A stretch of DNA of 64,000 nt from Chlorokybus atmophyticus (lineage: Eukaryota; Streptophyta; Chlorokybophyceae; Chlorokybales; Chlorokybaceae): assembly GCA_009103225.1 (NCBI GenBank), contig RHPI01000585.1:27428-91427 (forward strand), read 5' to 3'. How positions within the stretch are numbered: the stretch's first letter is position 1; each line of letters begins with the position of its first letter. The notes below the pieces were generated by a model. That model was not told where the DNA came from, did not search any database, and worked only from the letters and a program-made list of their open reading frames with translations. Of this stretch, positions 21,530 to 32,517 are shown piece by piece. The translations under genes were made by a program, and so were the position numbers.

Positions 21530-21945
21530 CTTGTACACACGCACTCCTTGCTGACTGCTTGTGCATACCCACGCACTTATTGCTGACTGCTTCCTAACTT
21601 ACACACGCACTCATTGCTGACTGCTTGTGTACATGCACACGCACTCATTGCTGAACCCTTGTGTACATGCACACGCAATCCGTGTTGAGTGGTTGTGCAC
21701 ATACCCACGCACTCATTGCTGACTGCTTGTGTACATGCACACGCACTCATTGCCGACTGCTTGTGCACATACCCACGCACTCTTTGCTAACTTACACACA
21801 CACTGCTTCCTGAGTGGTTGTGCCCATACCCACGCTCTCATTGCTGACTGCTTGTGCACATACACTGACTGCTACACTGACTGCTTGTACACTTACACTC
21901 ATTGCTGACTGCTTGTGCTTATGTGTACATGCTCAAACAGGCGCT
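21530..21945 (+). repeat. Intronic minisatellite, unit about 34-40 bp
   Basis: About nine imperfect copies of CACTCATTGCTGACTGCTTG plus a variable ACATGCACACG part lie between two transposase exons. A related array sits in the intron of the C-terminal half at 53048-53410. Confidence 0.8.
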
Positions 21946-22041
21946 TGTGAAGCAGCTAATCGCAGAGGCCAGCGAACAGTCACCCGACAAGCATGTGCAC
22001 TTCAACGCCTCCCTAAATTAGGCAGTGCGTTTTTACAAACG

Positions 22042-22081
22042 CCACGATCTTGTCGTGCGTGCTCGCACGACAAGATCGTGG
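22042..22081. repeat. Perfect 18-bp palindrome, 4-nt loop, within transposase coding sequence
   Basis: Bases 22042-22059 are the exact reverse complement of 22064-22081. Removing 23 bp (about 22070-22092) restores a continuous family-like reading frame, so the palindrome is a secondary insertion. Confidence 0.95.
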
Positions 22082-22985
22082 GTGCTCGCACGAAGGTGGG
22101 CCAGAGAGCACCTGCTCAGCAAGCAGAGATTATGACATCCTTTAGGTTGTTTGTTGATGGCATGCGGAAGAAGAACAAATACACTATGCAACAGGTGCAT
22201 TTTGTAGAGTAATTGCTTGCTTGATTAACCACAAACAAGCAATCAAATGATAATCATAAACTTTGTGGCAGATTATCAACATGGATGAGGTGCCGATGGT
22301 GTTTGACATGCTGTCGTTAAAGACTTTGCATCAGTGAGGCGCATGAACTGTACCCATGACAACGACCGATCATGAGAAGGCGAGCTTTACCCTTGTTCTA
22401 TCAGTTTGTGATGATGGTTCCAAGCTGCCTCCGTCGCAAATTTTACACGATGACTGATTAAGGACTGAGGGACTGACTGGTGCCTGAGCCTGCCTGTCGT
22501 TGCCTGAAATACTACTTGTGGACCATTGGGTTTGCCGTTGGCTTAAATGGACTAACGCAGACGGCCGCGGGCCGAAAGTGGTTGTCAGTGGCACTAACCG
22601 GCCAAGAGTTGTCAACCAGTTACCCTTTGGTCGGATGTGCACAGACGGCCGTTAGCCGGTAGTTACGGACAGCTGACAGCAATAGCCGGCAGTTTCTTTG
22701 CCGTTACACTGCTGTTAATATGTGACCCTTGCCGTTTGGCAAAAGTTGGCAATTCTTGTCATAAGCCAACACTAACATGCCATGCAGCTTGTACAAACCT
22801 TGTACTGATTGTTTGGTCTTGCACCTATAAGCCCACAATATATACAATGTACCGGCAGTGGTGAGAGTATGTCCACTTGCAACTGAGCAGCCGACTTGCG
22901 CATGAAACTACCCTATAACATTGAGTCTAGCTGTCGGACTCATGCGCAGCTTGTCAACCCGTGGTGCCTGCCTCAGAACTCCTCC

Positions 22986-24025
22986 TCAAACCCCCTCCTC
23001 CTGTTCCTCCTCCGACAAGTCTTCTGCTTTAACAACGGAGTCATCTTCATCCGCTGCCGCGCTCGCTGACAGTACAGCGGCTACTTCGTCCTTCAGCTTG
23101 AATGTCAGCGCCTCGCCGTGCACGCGCATGCGCTTGATGGTCGCTATGAGAGTGACCACCTGCATTTGGTAATGCTGTAAGAGTGGCGTTACGGTAACTG
23201 AGGACTAGCCCATCAGCATACACATGCTTACCTCGTCTTTCGCTTTGTTGCACTCCGCCAGACAGTCAGCCTGCCGCGCTGCTCTCGGTTCACTCTAACC
23301 AACATGGCAATCTGCAAGCATACTGCTTAATTACCGCTAGAAACATTAAACTAGGTCATGGATTACCCGTTCGTGGTACTCCGCAGCTTCTCTTTTGCGA
23401 CTTGTGAGCTCCCGCAAGTAGAAATAGGCTGTGCATTTGCGAGATTGGTCATGCTGTTCATGTGCATGACACTGGAGGTTGTGCATGAGGGTGTGCATGT
23501 GGTATTGACAGTGTATGTCAAGTGCAAGATACTTGAGGCTGTGCATGTGCAAGATAAAAGAACCCTAGCATGTGGCATTGACAGTGCATCGTAACCCACC
23601 TTGGTTATGCCAGTCTTGTTTGGTCCCTTCAATCATGTTGCCGTGGTCGCAGCTGCTTGTGGGTCGGATTTTCTTAGAGGCAGTATTGTGGTGTGCCTTT
23701 CCCCACTCAGAGGGGGAGCCCTGTAAGATATCGCCCAAGTCACTGTTGTCATTGGCTGTGCCCTTGGTAGGCATGGTGGGGTTTGACACCGAGGACACCC
23801 CTCCGGCACCCTGCCCGCCCTGTGCGAACATNAAACATGGAATTCATCTCGGACCTCGACCACAACGCCCACTACGCCCCTGGCAGCGCCGCCAACAATC
23901 CTCCAAACGCCACATACCCTCGGCATCACGCCCCTGTAATAGCAAAGCTTGGCGGAGCTATCAATGGTGTTTTCATGTGCAGGGGGACTGACATTGCCAG
24001 AGTTGTCAATGGTACGCACTGCCAT
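22986..24025 (-). CDS. Coiled-coil acidic-tail protein divergent from the giant element's transposase
   Basis: Five exons join without a stop into 213 codons plus stop: 24025-23918, 23819-23600, 23428-23367, 23294-23232, 23174-22986. All introns are GT-AG and phases agree throughout. The middle is polar. The last three exons form a charged helix (YLRELTSRKREAAEYHER, then CNKAKDE, MQVVTLIATIKRMRVHGE) ending in an acidic tail (DLSEEEQEEGV). No known domain is recognised; an accessory or regulatory partner of the divergent transposase is possible but inferred only from position. The start ATG lies 12 bp from a hairpin (24037-24062). An ambiguous base at 23832 falls in the first intron. Confidence 0.65.
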
Positions 24026-24036
24026 TGCCACTGTAC

Positions 24037-24180
24037 AAAGGTACCATTTCGATGGTACCTTTTAACAAAGGCATCTTCGTACCATTGAAATGGTTCAATC
24101 AGTATATATATATATATATATATCTACAGAGACTCACCCTGGACGTGCAATGGCTCGATCGTACCATAATAATGGTACGA
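24037..24180. promoter_or_regulatory. GTACCAT hairpin cluster between divergent genes
   Basis: An 11-bp perfect stem AAAGGTACCAT/ATGGTACCTTT closes a TTCG loop (24037-24062). TCGTACCAT/ATGGTACGA with loop AATA lies at 24159-... within 24159-24180. An (AT)n run at about 24102-24123 lies between. The same words form hairpins at 49896-50055. Confidence 0.6.
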
Positions 24181-24331
24181 CGGAGCTAGTGAATGGCGGC
24201 CAAGTTTCCCGCATCTGGCATGCAAGGGTAGCGGGGGCGGTGGCGGTGGCGGCGGCGGCGGCGGGTGTGCGTGTTGCTGGATATGATGCAGATTACATTG
24301 GCGACACCTGTGTCAACGTTAGTAGTAACAT

Positions 24332-25548
24332 ATGGGAGTCCTTTGTCCGTATTGCCACATGCGCTTCGCCACACGCAGCTTGGTCTACATGCACATTATT
24401 AGCAGCAGGGTGTGCAAGCAGATCAAGCTGTATGTCGGCCAGCGTCCATTACAATACGATGCGGGTCATGTTGAACCGGGGAGTCCGATCCAAGATGCGC
24501 ACATGCTTGATGCTGAAGAATTCCTCCAGGAGACACACGCACAGCAGCAACAGGAGGAGGAGGAAGTGAACGAGGGCTTTCGATGTGTGCGTGTGCCTAA
24601 GAAACCTGTGGCACGCCAACATGGAAGTGGAGGCGTCCCTTCGCACGCGTCGGAATCCAGGTGGTATGGCTCGGCGCATGCTCTTGCAGTGGCATTCGTG
24701 CAGTGCAACAACGGCCAAGGCCTGTCGGCCTCCGACATGGGGCGGATTATCAAGTGCATCCGAAATGCACACTTCCTGACGGAAGAGCTCCGGTGGGAGA
24801 CCGGTGTGCATGTGGCCAGCTACCTCCGGACCACAATTGCTTTCTCTTAGTCTGAGGTGTGTTCACGGTGTGCGGTGCATGTGCTTCAACCATCAGAGCC
24901 ATGTCACATATGCACATGCGAGTGTGCTGCCGTATCAGAACTACGTGACGGCTGCGCAAGCCTGGAGACCCTGAGGATCAGGACATCAGCGTTACATATA
25001 TGCCGGCCAAGGTCTGTGAAATGCAGTACCTAATGCAATATCGATGCAGTATATATTCTGAGGCCAGCATAGTAAGCAATGCTCTTGGTCGGAGCAGGTA
25101 TGGCTCGCGCGGTTGTATGGCAATCCACATGCCGCAAATGGCTTCAATCTCCAGTACAGTGGTGACGAGCACAGCTTTGGCCATCCTTTCACGGGCGATT
25201 GGTGGAAGGATGTGGAGGTGGATTTGAGGAGAGAGGTGGGGGAAGCGTCCTACTTGGCGCCTGCCATTCTGTACAGTGACAAGACCACGCTGGACAGCGC
25301 GTGCAAGCGCTCTGGCTACCCTCTGATGGCATCGCTTGCCAACTACAGTTGGGACATGTATGCTAGCAACATGGGGGTTGTTATGATAGCGCTTCTGCCG
25401 GATGTTCACGCAGTGGCAGAGCATCCCACCTGGGCGCAGGGCAAGGAATCGTTCTCCACTCGGAAACGTGAGATTCTTCATGACGCTTTGAATGTAGTGT
25501 TAGGGGATGTGAAGCGGGCGAGTTGGGAAGGTTTATAGCTCATCGACC
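24332..25548 (+). pseudogene. Plavaka-type (CACTA-like) transposase, segment 1 of 3
   Basis: It begins with a zinc finger CPYCHMRFATRSLVYMH...C like the N-terminus of Plavaka transposases, followed by an acidic Gln/Glu stretch. After one or more introns the core appears from about 25106: GDEHSFGHPFTGDWWKDV and AILYSDKTTLDSACKRSGYP, matching the family's TGDWW and LYSDKT motifs. A TAG at 25536-25538 interrupts it shortly before the copia insertion at CGAAT. Deleting the copia element and one CGAAT keeps the same frame into 30473 (LIDPNGIERRVFPALANY). The enzyme would excise and integrate the giant element; this copy is broken. Confidence 0.7.
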
Positions 25549-25553
25549 CGAAT
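25549..25553. repeat. Target-site duplication CGAAT, left side of copia 1
   Basis: It is identical to 30468-30472 and abuts the LTR on each side. Confidence 0.95.
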
Positions 25554-25978
25554 TGTGGAAGGACTAGCATGCACATGTAGCTGAGGCAAGCATAGACACA
25601 CAGAGACAGAGCTACCGCCACCAGAGCATACACAAGTCACATCAAATTCATCTATTACAAGTTGTCCGCTGGTTCTTATACCAGCCAGTTACACACACGT
25701 CTACGTTTGCAAGCACTGCGTAAGCTATACTTAGCCTTTTGACACGCTTTAAGCTGCGTTGTCTTCCTTGCAATCAGAGCTTTCCAACAAGCTCTTACAC
25801 GCCTAATATGAGTAAGTATACGCGGAGATACGAAGCAGTTAGTAAGGCTCCAGTCTGGAGTCCGGAGTCTGGTCCGACAACGCCATCTTGCTAAGTCCGG
25901 ACCTAGTGCTCATCCTTACGACCTTCTACTCCTGTGTGGAGGGTCGATGCTGATCGTATGTAGGAATGACTCTCAACA
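25554..25978 (-). repeat. LTR of copia 1 (3' LTR in element orientation)
   Basis: It matches 30049-30467. The adjoining internal sequence on the minus strand, GCGTGGGAG, is the polypurine tract and is also present in copia 2. Confidence 0.95.
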
Positions 25979-26020
25979 CTCCCACGCGAGCAGCTTGACC
26001 TCCAACGCTTGCTCCTGTAG

Positions 26021-28804
26021 TCAAACACAAATGCCAAGTCCTGCGCAACAAGTCTTGAACTTGAGCGGTGTCAATGGCTTTGTCATGAAGTCCGCCAGCA
26101 TGCCCTCAGTGTTGCAGTACTGGAACTCCACCTCCTTCCTAGTGACTCTGTCACGCACAAAGTGATGCATGACATCAATGTGCTTCGTCCTTGCCGAGGC
26201 AATAGGGTGCTTCAACAACTTGATGGCTCCTTGGTTGTCACAGTTGATGACGATGCACGCCATGGGGTGCTCCAAGTTTGCCATGAGCTTACGAAGCCAG
26301 AGCGCCTCCTTCACTGCTGCTGCTGCTGCCATGTACTCAGCCTCTGATGTAGATGCTGCTGTTGTTGGCTGCAGCCTGCTGTTTCAGCTCACCACGCCTC
26401 CGTTCAGCTTGAAGACGTAGCCTGTAGTGGACCTCCTGCTGTTGAGGTCACCAGCAAAGTCCTAGTCGCAGTAGCCCTCCAACTCAATGCTCCCGCTCCC
26501 AAACTTGATGCCAACTGTTGCGCTCCCAGCAACATAGCGTAGTACTCCCTTTGCTGCTCTCCAGTGCTCCATGCTCGGTGCAGACATGTAGCGAGCAAGT
26601 ACTCCCACAGCATGTGCAACATCGGGACGTGTGCACACTGCCAGATAGAGCATGCTGCCTACCAGCTCAACATATGGATACTGAGCCTTGTTGAGTACCT
26701 CCTCATCCTTTGCCTTGATGAGGGCAGTGCCAAGTGCCAACGGTGTGGTCTTGGTCTTCGCTTCAGTGAGCCCAAACTTGGTGACGAGTCTTCTCACCAT
26801 TTGCTCCTGACTGATCTTGATTGTGCGTGCAGCCCTGTCGCGCTCAATCACCATGCCAAGGAACCACTTGGCCTCTCCAAGATCACGAACTAAGAATGCT
26901 TGCTGTAGAGCAAGTTTCGTCTCCTGCAGGTGGTGCACCTGCCTGGCGGTGATGATGATATCATCAACATATATGAGCAGCCCGACCTTGTTGTCTGCAT
27001 GGATGAAGAGCCCAGGGTCTGCAGAGGATGCGGTGAAGCCAAGTGCCTCCAGCTCCTTGGTGAGCTTGATGTGCCACATACGCGGTGCCTGTCGCAGCCC
27101 GTACAGTGCCTTGATCAGCTTGCACGCTGTGCCTCTCTCCCCTTCTTCATATCCAGGTGGTTGCTCGATGAAGATCTCCTCCTCCAGCTCTCCGTAGAGG
27201 AAGGCAGTCTTCACATCCAGGTGATGCAGCTCTAGGTCTTCAGCAGCAACCATAGCTAGCAGTGCACGGAAGGTGGTATGCTTACTTGCAGGTGCAAACA
27301 CTTCGTTGAAGTCCACACCTTCCTGCTGCAAGAAGCCCTTTGCCACCAGTCTTGCCTTGTAGCGCTCAATGTTGCCCTGACCATCACGCTTCACCTTGAA
27401 GACCCATTTCACTGGAATGGTCTTCACTCCTTGCGGTAACTGCTCCAGTGAAGTGTTGTTGGCATGGAGTGACGCAATCTCCTCGTCCATAGCACGCTGC
27501 CATTGCTCCGCATCTGGTGCTAACAATGCCTCCTCGTAGGTGCTTGGCTCCTCATTTTGCACACTGGCGACGTGTGCCTTGTGTAGGAAGTCAGGTGCCT
27601 TTCTCTCCCTCACTGGGTATCTCCGAGCTGCGTGCTCCTGCTGCAGGTGCGGCTCCTTCTGGCCTGCTACAACTGGATCTCGCTCACCCTTGTTGTTGAT
27701 GATTGCCTCGCCCTCAGCCTCCACTGTTTTAAGATGCTCCTGTGGCTGTACTTCATCGTCATTTCCCGGACAGAAGCCTGCTTCTGGTTGTGATAATCCC
27801 TCATGGAAAACCACCTCTCTGCTCACGATGATCTTCTGAGTGTCCTCGAGCAAGATCCTGTAAGCCTTGGAACCTGGTTTATAGCCAACGAAGATGCCCT
27901 TCTTGCTAACCGGCTCCAGCTTGTGCCTGAGCTGTTTAGGCACTAGTGCATATGCCGTGCATCCAAACACACGCATACCACTCACATCTGGTGTGGCTCC
28001 ATAGAAGTGCTCCCACGGAGTCTTCTGCTCTGAGCTCACCTGAGACCTGTTGCGGATGTAGTTGGCAGTGAGTACCGCCTCCTTCCACAAACTGTCTTCC
28101 ATCTTTGTGTCGTTGAGCATGGCTCGAACACGCTCCAAGAGTGTCCTATTGAGGCGTTCAGCTGCTCCATTCTGCTGCGGGGTGTAGGGTGCCGTTGTCT
28201 CGTGGCGTATGCCCTTGCTGGCGAAGAACTCCTTCAACTCCTTGTTGATGTACTCCCCTCCTCGATCACTCCTCATTGCCTTCATCTTGTTGCCAGACTG
28301 GGTCTCCAACAAGGCCACGACTGTGCGCACAGCTCCAGCAACTTCTGACTTGAGCGTCAATGGAAAGATGATGGACAGCTTGCTGTAGTCGTCGAGGAAT
28401 GTAGCAAAGTACCTGGCCCCTCCCTTCGCCACAATGCGCATAGGGCCACAGACATCTATGTGCACAAGCTCGCAAGGATGCTGACTGCTAGAGTAGGATG
28501 ATGGGAATGGCATAGCATGCTGCTTTGCAACCAGGTATGGTTCAGAAAGTGCACCTGATGCAATCTTGAGTTCTTCTTCTGTGCTGAGATGGATGCCCTT
28601 GACCATCCGCTCAGCGACAAGGCGAGTGAGGTTGACGTAGCTGAGATGCCCAAACCTTCGATGCCACAATGTTGGCGACTCCTTGTCCTTCACCACCATG
28701 GCTTGAATGTCAATGTCTTGAGTGCTGCTCCACGTGGTAGAGCCCTCCCGGATCAGCGATTCCAACCATGTGCACGACCCCATCAAGGATGACTGAGCAG
28801 CCAC
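26021..28804 (-). pseudogene. pol: Copia 1 integrase-RT-RNase H region (disrupted)
   Basis: Order on the minus strand: GAG-pre-integrase (LWHRRFGHLSYVNL, about 28660), integrase core (HIDVCGPM, MRSDRGGEYINKELK, TPQQNGAAERLNRT), RT (KWVFKVKRDGQG, DVKTAFLYGELEE, LLIYVDDIIIT at about 26960) and RNase H ending near 26021 (EAEYMAAAAAVKEALWLRKL). In-frame stops are TAG 26462-26464 where GYCDADFAGD-type sequence is expected, and TGA 26384-26386 at an expected Trp. The segment is +1 relative to the gag-protease frame, with the shift near 28715-28740; a mutation or sequence error is more likely than programmed shifting. Confidence 0.9.
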
Positions 28805-29921
28805 CCTTCCGAAATAGGATCTCCGCGCCTAAGCGCTCCGCAACCCTCACAGAGAATAGACTCGCAATAGCCTTAGGAACATGCAGGACGTTGCGTAACA
28901 ACACCTCGCGTAGTGTGTTACCAACCTTGCACTGGAGTCGTACATTGCCAACTCCCTCAGCCACCAATACTTCGCCACCGAAGCCCGCCACCTTGATTGT
29001 GGACGTCAGCTTCCTGTAGCCCTTCATCACCTCCTTGTTTGGTGTGAGATGACGATCGCAGCCAGAGTCCACCACCCAGAAAGCTGTGCCCGCCCTCGAA
29101 CTGGATGCAGTGAAGGCGACATGTTTCTCCTTGTGTTGGTGCTCGTTGCCGCTGTTGCTGGTGCTTGCTCTAGGTTGCCCCTGTTGTTTCTTCTTACAGT
29201 CCTTCACAATGTGCCCCTTCCAACCACACCAGTGGCATGTGAGGTCTTTGTGACGAGGATTGCCTGGCTTGTTGCCCTTGTACTTCTCTTCATGGTTGCT
29301 CTTCTTCCCGTGCTTGTTGGTGTAGAAGGCCACGGCATCAGCTTGCTCGTCCTTCTTCATCACCCTCTGCTCCACGATAAGCAGCTTCGGTAGTACATCG
29401 TCCAGCGTCAGCTCCGATGACGATGTCTCCAGCAGTGTTGCAACGACCTCGTACTCTGCTGGTAGCCCTGCAACAACAGCCAGCACAACCTCCGTCTCCC
29501 CCATGTTGTGGCCGACGATGATGAGGTCCGCCCACAGCTCTCTCGCGCGCGCAAAATACTTTGTGATGGGTTCTGCTGCCTTCTTCCTGAGTGCGCTCAG
29601 ATGCTTGCGTAGCTGCAATTTTCTGGCGTTGTTCTTGGCTCTGAAAACGGCTGATAGCTTTTCCCAAGCTTGTCTACCATCTTCACATGCAGTGAGCATG
29701 GGAAAGTGATGCGGTTTGCTGTTCAACACAAGCAAAGAGTGTGCTTCTGCTGAATGCTCTGACCACACAGTGTTCGCTCCTGGTGTTGGTGGTGGTGCCT
29801 TCGGAGCAACGTACTTCCACACCTTCTTGTGGATGAGCAAGGCCTTCACCTCCACGCACCATGTGTTGTAGTTGTCGGTGTCCAGCTTTGCAATCTGCCC
29901 CTTGTCGTAAGTCGCCTCCAT
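28710..29921 (-). CDS. gag: Copia 1 Gag and protease
   Basis: The open frame has 403 codons starting MEATYDKGQIAKLDTDNYNT. It contains the UBN2-type gag fold (WEKLSAVFRAKNNARKLQL, about residues 80-100), a zinc knuckle CHWCGWKGHIVKDC (about residue 235) and the aspartic protease motif WVVDSGCDRHLT (about residue 288). It ends at a TGA (28710-28712) while the downstream frame is already open, so Gag-Pol would need a frame change. Confidence 0.88.
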   Translation of the reverse strand: MEATYDKGQIAKLDTDNYNTWCVEVKALLIHKKVWKYVAPKAPPPTPGANTVWSEHSAEAHSLLVLNSKPHHFPMLTACEDGRQAWEKLSAVFRAKNNARKLQLRKHLSALRKKAAEPITKYFARARELWADLIIVGHNMGETEVVLAVVAGLPAEYEVVATLLETSSSELTLDDVLPKLLIVEQRVMKKDEQADAVAFYTNKHGKKSNHEEKYKGNKPGNPRHKDLTCHWCGWKGHIVKDCKKKQQGQPRASTSNSGNEHQHKEKHVAFTASSSRAGTAFWVVDSGCDRHLTPNKEVMKGYRKLTSTIKVAGFGGEVLVAEGVGNVRLQCKVGNTLREVLLRNVLHVPKAIASLFSVRVAERLGAEILFRKGGCSVILDGVVHMVGIADPGGLYHVEQHSRH

Positions 29922-30035
29922 TTCTGTCGAGCCTGCCTTTCTTGCAGTTGACACCCAAGGCTCTGCTACTAACAAGCTACCGTCGTGTAGAACTACTATG
30001 CACACAAGCTAGTCTCACACTCCTCAAGCGTAGTG

Positions 30036-30048
30036 TGGGCCCATAACC
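30036..30048 (-). promoter_or_regulatory. Internal (half) tRNA-iMet primer-binding site, copia 1
   Basis: On the element strand the LTR is followed at once by GGTTATGGGCCCA. This is complementary to the anticodon stem-loop of initiator tRNA-Met (TGGGCCCATAACC, anticodon CAT), not to its 3' end, as in Drosophila copia. Confidence 0.8.
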
Positions 30049-30467
30049 TGTTGAAGGACTAGCATGCACATGTAGCTGAGGCAAGCATAGACAAACAGAG
30101 CTACCGCCACCAGAGCATACACAAGTCACATCAAATTCATCTATTACAAGTTGTCCGCTGGTTCTTATACCAACCAGTTACACACACGTCTACGTTTGCA
30201 AGCACTGCGTAAGCTATACTTAGCCTTTTGACACGCTTTAAGCTGCGTTGTCTTCCTTGCAACCAGAGCTTTCCAACAAGCTCTTACACGCCTAATATGA
30301 GTAAGTATACGCGGAGATACGAAGCAGTTAGTAAGGCTCCAGTCTGGAGTCCGGAGTCTGGTCCGACAACGCCATCTTGCTAAGTCCGGACCTAGTGCTC
30401 ATCCTTACGACCTTCTACTCCTGTGTGGAGGGTCGATGCTGATCGTATGTAGGAATGACTCTCAACA
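30049..30467 (-). repeat. LTR of copia 1 (5' LTR in element orientation)
   Basis: It begins TGTTGAAGGACTAG and ends CTCTCAACA, followed by the CGAAT duplication (30468-30472). Confidence 0.95.
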
Positions 30468-31634
30468 CGAATGGCATCGAGCGTCGTGTGTTTCCTGCGC
30501 TTGCCAACTACATCAGCGATTTGCAGGTAGTGGGCATGAATGGTTGTAACCGGATGCAGCCTGCCAGCAAATAGTGCATGGAGGATGTTGTCAGTAGAAC
30601 GTCTGAGTTTGTTGTGTTGTAGGAGACTGCCACACTCGCACGCACTGTGTCGGGCAACCAAACACGACATCCTTGCGATGTTTGTCTCGTCATCAAATCA
30701 GATCTGTTAAAGATGAATGAGGACCGGGAATTGACAACCGTGGCCTTCTACACACCAGCAATACGTCAGCTGCGGGCGGACCTGCATAGCGGTGTTAGGA
30801 ATGCATGCCAGGCAGCCAAGGCTTTCAAAGAGCAGCAATCCATGCATGTCGAGGAGGTAATGGTCAAATTATCGGCATTCGAGGATGAATGGCTTTCTGT
30901 AAAACCAGGCAATGTGGTTTGGCAACAGAATGCACTGTGGGGTTGGCGACAGTCGCGTTTGCCGGGAGCTGACTGCTACTCTCGTCTTGCCCCTGACGCA
31001 ATGCATGTGCTGGGAGGCATCATTAACCACCTGCTTGCTGCTGTGTACGACGCCGCGAAGGAACGAATGCGTCCATCCACGAGACAGATTCTGCAGGCCA
31101 GGCACGTCGTTGGTGTTGCTTTTATGTTGAACACAAAAGCCAACGACACGTGCTCACAAGCAGATGTGCACAGGCTGAATGCATGCAAGGCGACTCTGCG
31201 GGTTTCGCACTTCAAGGCACCCACAAGCATAGTAGATTTTTTTTCCTGTCCGACCACTCCTTTCAGGTGGTGGAGAAAGTGGCGGTGCTGCAGCTGCTGC
31301 CGGTCCTCGCAGACGGTTTGCTGCTCGACAGTGAGGGCAACGATTTCTTTACCATTGCTGCCGCATCGCTTGCCAAGTGGAACAAGAAGTTGCTCAAGGC
31401 GCATGGACACACAAGAGAGACCCTGACCGCAGCCGACAATAAGCTGGCTGCCTTCAAAGCTGCAATGTTGCATCCGCTACTATCGTCATATTCTGCACAG
31501 AAGTCAATCGAGAAGATGCATCAGCTCACTCATTTTGGGCCGGCAATTGTCAGCAGTGGACACTCAGATTGGTTCAGCGCCAACCGCATGGATAGACGCA
31601 CGCCCAAATATCAAACGGTGGGCGCGTGGTGGCA
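30468..31634 (+). pseudogene. Plavaka-type transposase, segment 2 of 3
   Basis: It continues in frame from segment 1 (NGIERRVFPALANYISDLQ), then a GT-AG intron (about 30540-30620). The next exon has CDVC (about 30670) and WRQSRLPGADCYSRLAPDAMH, resembling the Plavaka CPRCL zinc site and LHxL region. After an intron ending at about 31266 it reads VVEKVAVLQLLPVLADG and KMHQLTHFGPAI, as in the family's C-terminal helical part. The frame shifts once near 31590. Copia 2 then interrupts it at ACAAC. Confidence 0.65.
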
Positions 31635-31639
31635 ACAAC
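31635..31639. repeat. Target-site duplication ACAAC, left side of copia 2
   Basis: It is identical to 42649-42653 at the other end of copia 2. Confidence 0.9.
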
Positions 31640-31788
31640 TGTTGACTAGAGATGCTGCATGCAACCATGCACAACAAGCATACACAGCACAATGGTAAGA
31701 GCAGAGCTACACCGCCAGAGATACTGACCAAAGAGTAAACTTACTTAATAACCCGCGGCCTGTCGACTCTGGGCCCTCAGTCTGGGTC
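31640..31788 (-). repeat. Copia 2 left LTR, part a
   Basis: It matches 42305-42460 up to GGGTC, where gypsy copy 2 enters. Confidence 0.93.
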
Positions 31789-32430
31789 TGTAACAGCCTG
31801 GGGCATTTTTTGTATTTTATTGTACATAAAGTACTTATTTTGCCTTTTTTGCTGGCTTGATGAGGGCTTTTATGAGCTTTATTAAGCCCATGTGGCGCCT
31901 GCCCCTGCTGCCGCGCGCAACTCGCCTGCGACCTGCTCGACAGCAGCTAATTCGGCGACGTGACCCACCTGCCACGCGGTTGTGACACAGCCGCTGACTG
32001 GACACGCGCTGTGCAGTGCCAGGTGACGCGGACTGCACAGTCACACAGCCGCCGAAGGCCCAACGCGCGTGGCGGGGAGCCTGCACTTGGACCTGCCTTT
32101 AGATTTGGTAGTGAATAATGAAATGCCTGTTAATTAGGCTATTTCTTCCTAGTGCTTGTATAAATAGAAAAACCCTGTGTAATGCAACCAACTTTGTTTT
32201 CTGCTCTCTGCTGTGAGTATGCTGGTGCATGCTTGAGGGAGTTGTGGTCCAAGGCACACTGCTGCGTTCTTGCTTGGCGTGAGAAGTAGTAGTGTTCGTG
32301 TGCGTGGGCGCGCTCGACGCGTGCGTGCGTGCGCGAGTGAAGGCAAGGTTCCGGTGTGAAGATTGTGCTCAGCTGCACACATGTGTTGTATGACTTGTGT
32401 GCTGTGTATGTGAGCACGAGCATCGTTACA
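31789..32430 (+). repeat. 5' LTR, gypsy copy 2
   Basis: It is equal in length to 37267-37908. A TATAAATAG box at about 32158 is a plausible promoter element. Confidence 0.96.
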
Positions 32431-32431
32431 G

Positions 32432-32443
32432 TGGTATCGGAGC
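32432..32443 (+). promoter_or_regulatory. Primer-binding site (tRNA-iMet 3' end), gypsy copy 2
   Basis: TGGTATCGGAGC lies one base after the LTR and differs from the common TGGTATCAGAGC site by one base. Confidence 0.85.
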
Positions 32444-32517
32444 CCTTGGAGGGGTTGGGTTTCTTGTTTTAAGGGGATATTAACTATCTCTTTGGTGTGT
32501 GAGGTATTTTTCTGTTT

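Larger units (their letters stand above)
20310..22452 (+). pseudogene. Second pogo-like transposase, N-terminal half (degenerate)
   Basis: An Ala-rich start (MAGRAAARQASMRRFEEEAA) is followed by a helix-turn-helix (AAREHDVYPKSIREWIKQG, duplicated at 20.70 and 21.24 kb), a further DNA-binding segment (MEEQLFAFVKVKRMLGLAVS, about 21450) and RFYKRHDLVVR (about 22030). The first catalytic Asp lies in INMDEVPMVFDM (about 22278). The family motif TTTDHEKASFTLVLSVCDDG follows at about 22355 and the frame ends after KLPP at 22432. Introns are GT-AG. Breaks include TAG near 22018, TGA at 22335-22337 and 22344-22346, and a 23-bp insertion at about 22072. The rest of the domain is at 52887. Confidence 0.7.
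25554..30467 (-). mobile_element. Ty1/copia element 1
   Basis: LTRs of 425 bp (25554-25978) and 419 bp (30049-30467) run TGT(T/G)GAAGG to TCAACA. A perfect CGAAT duplication flanks it. It encodes gag, protease, integrase, RT and RNase H on the minus strand. LTRs differ by a 6-bp indel and a few substitutions, so insertion into the Plavaka-type gene is recent. Lesions in the coding part make it probably non-autonomous. Confidence 0.96.

Noticed and set aside
21530-21945. Possible CRISPR-like array
   Set aside because: Unit lengths vary, there are no distinct spacers, the setting is a eukaryotic intron and the pattern is a minisatellite.
22433-22985. Terminal inverted repeat matching the right end of the giant element
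   Set aside because: Comparing 22433-22470 with the reverse complement of 52850-52886 gave only scattered matches by eye, so no terminal repeat is claimed.
28710-28804. Programmed frameshift between copia 1 gag-protease and integrase
   Set aside because: It would need a +1 shift and no known slippery motif is visible. With other lesions present, an indel is more likely.
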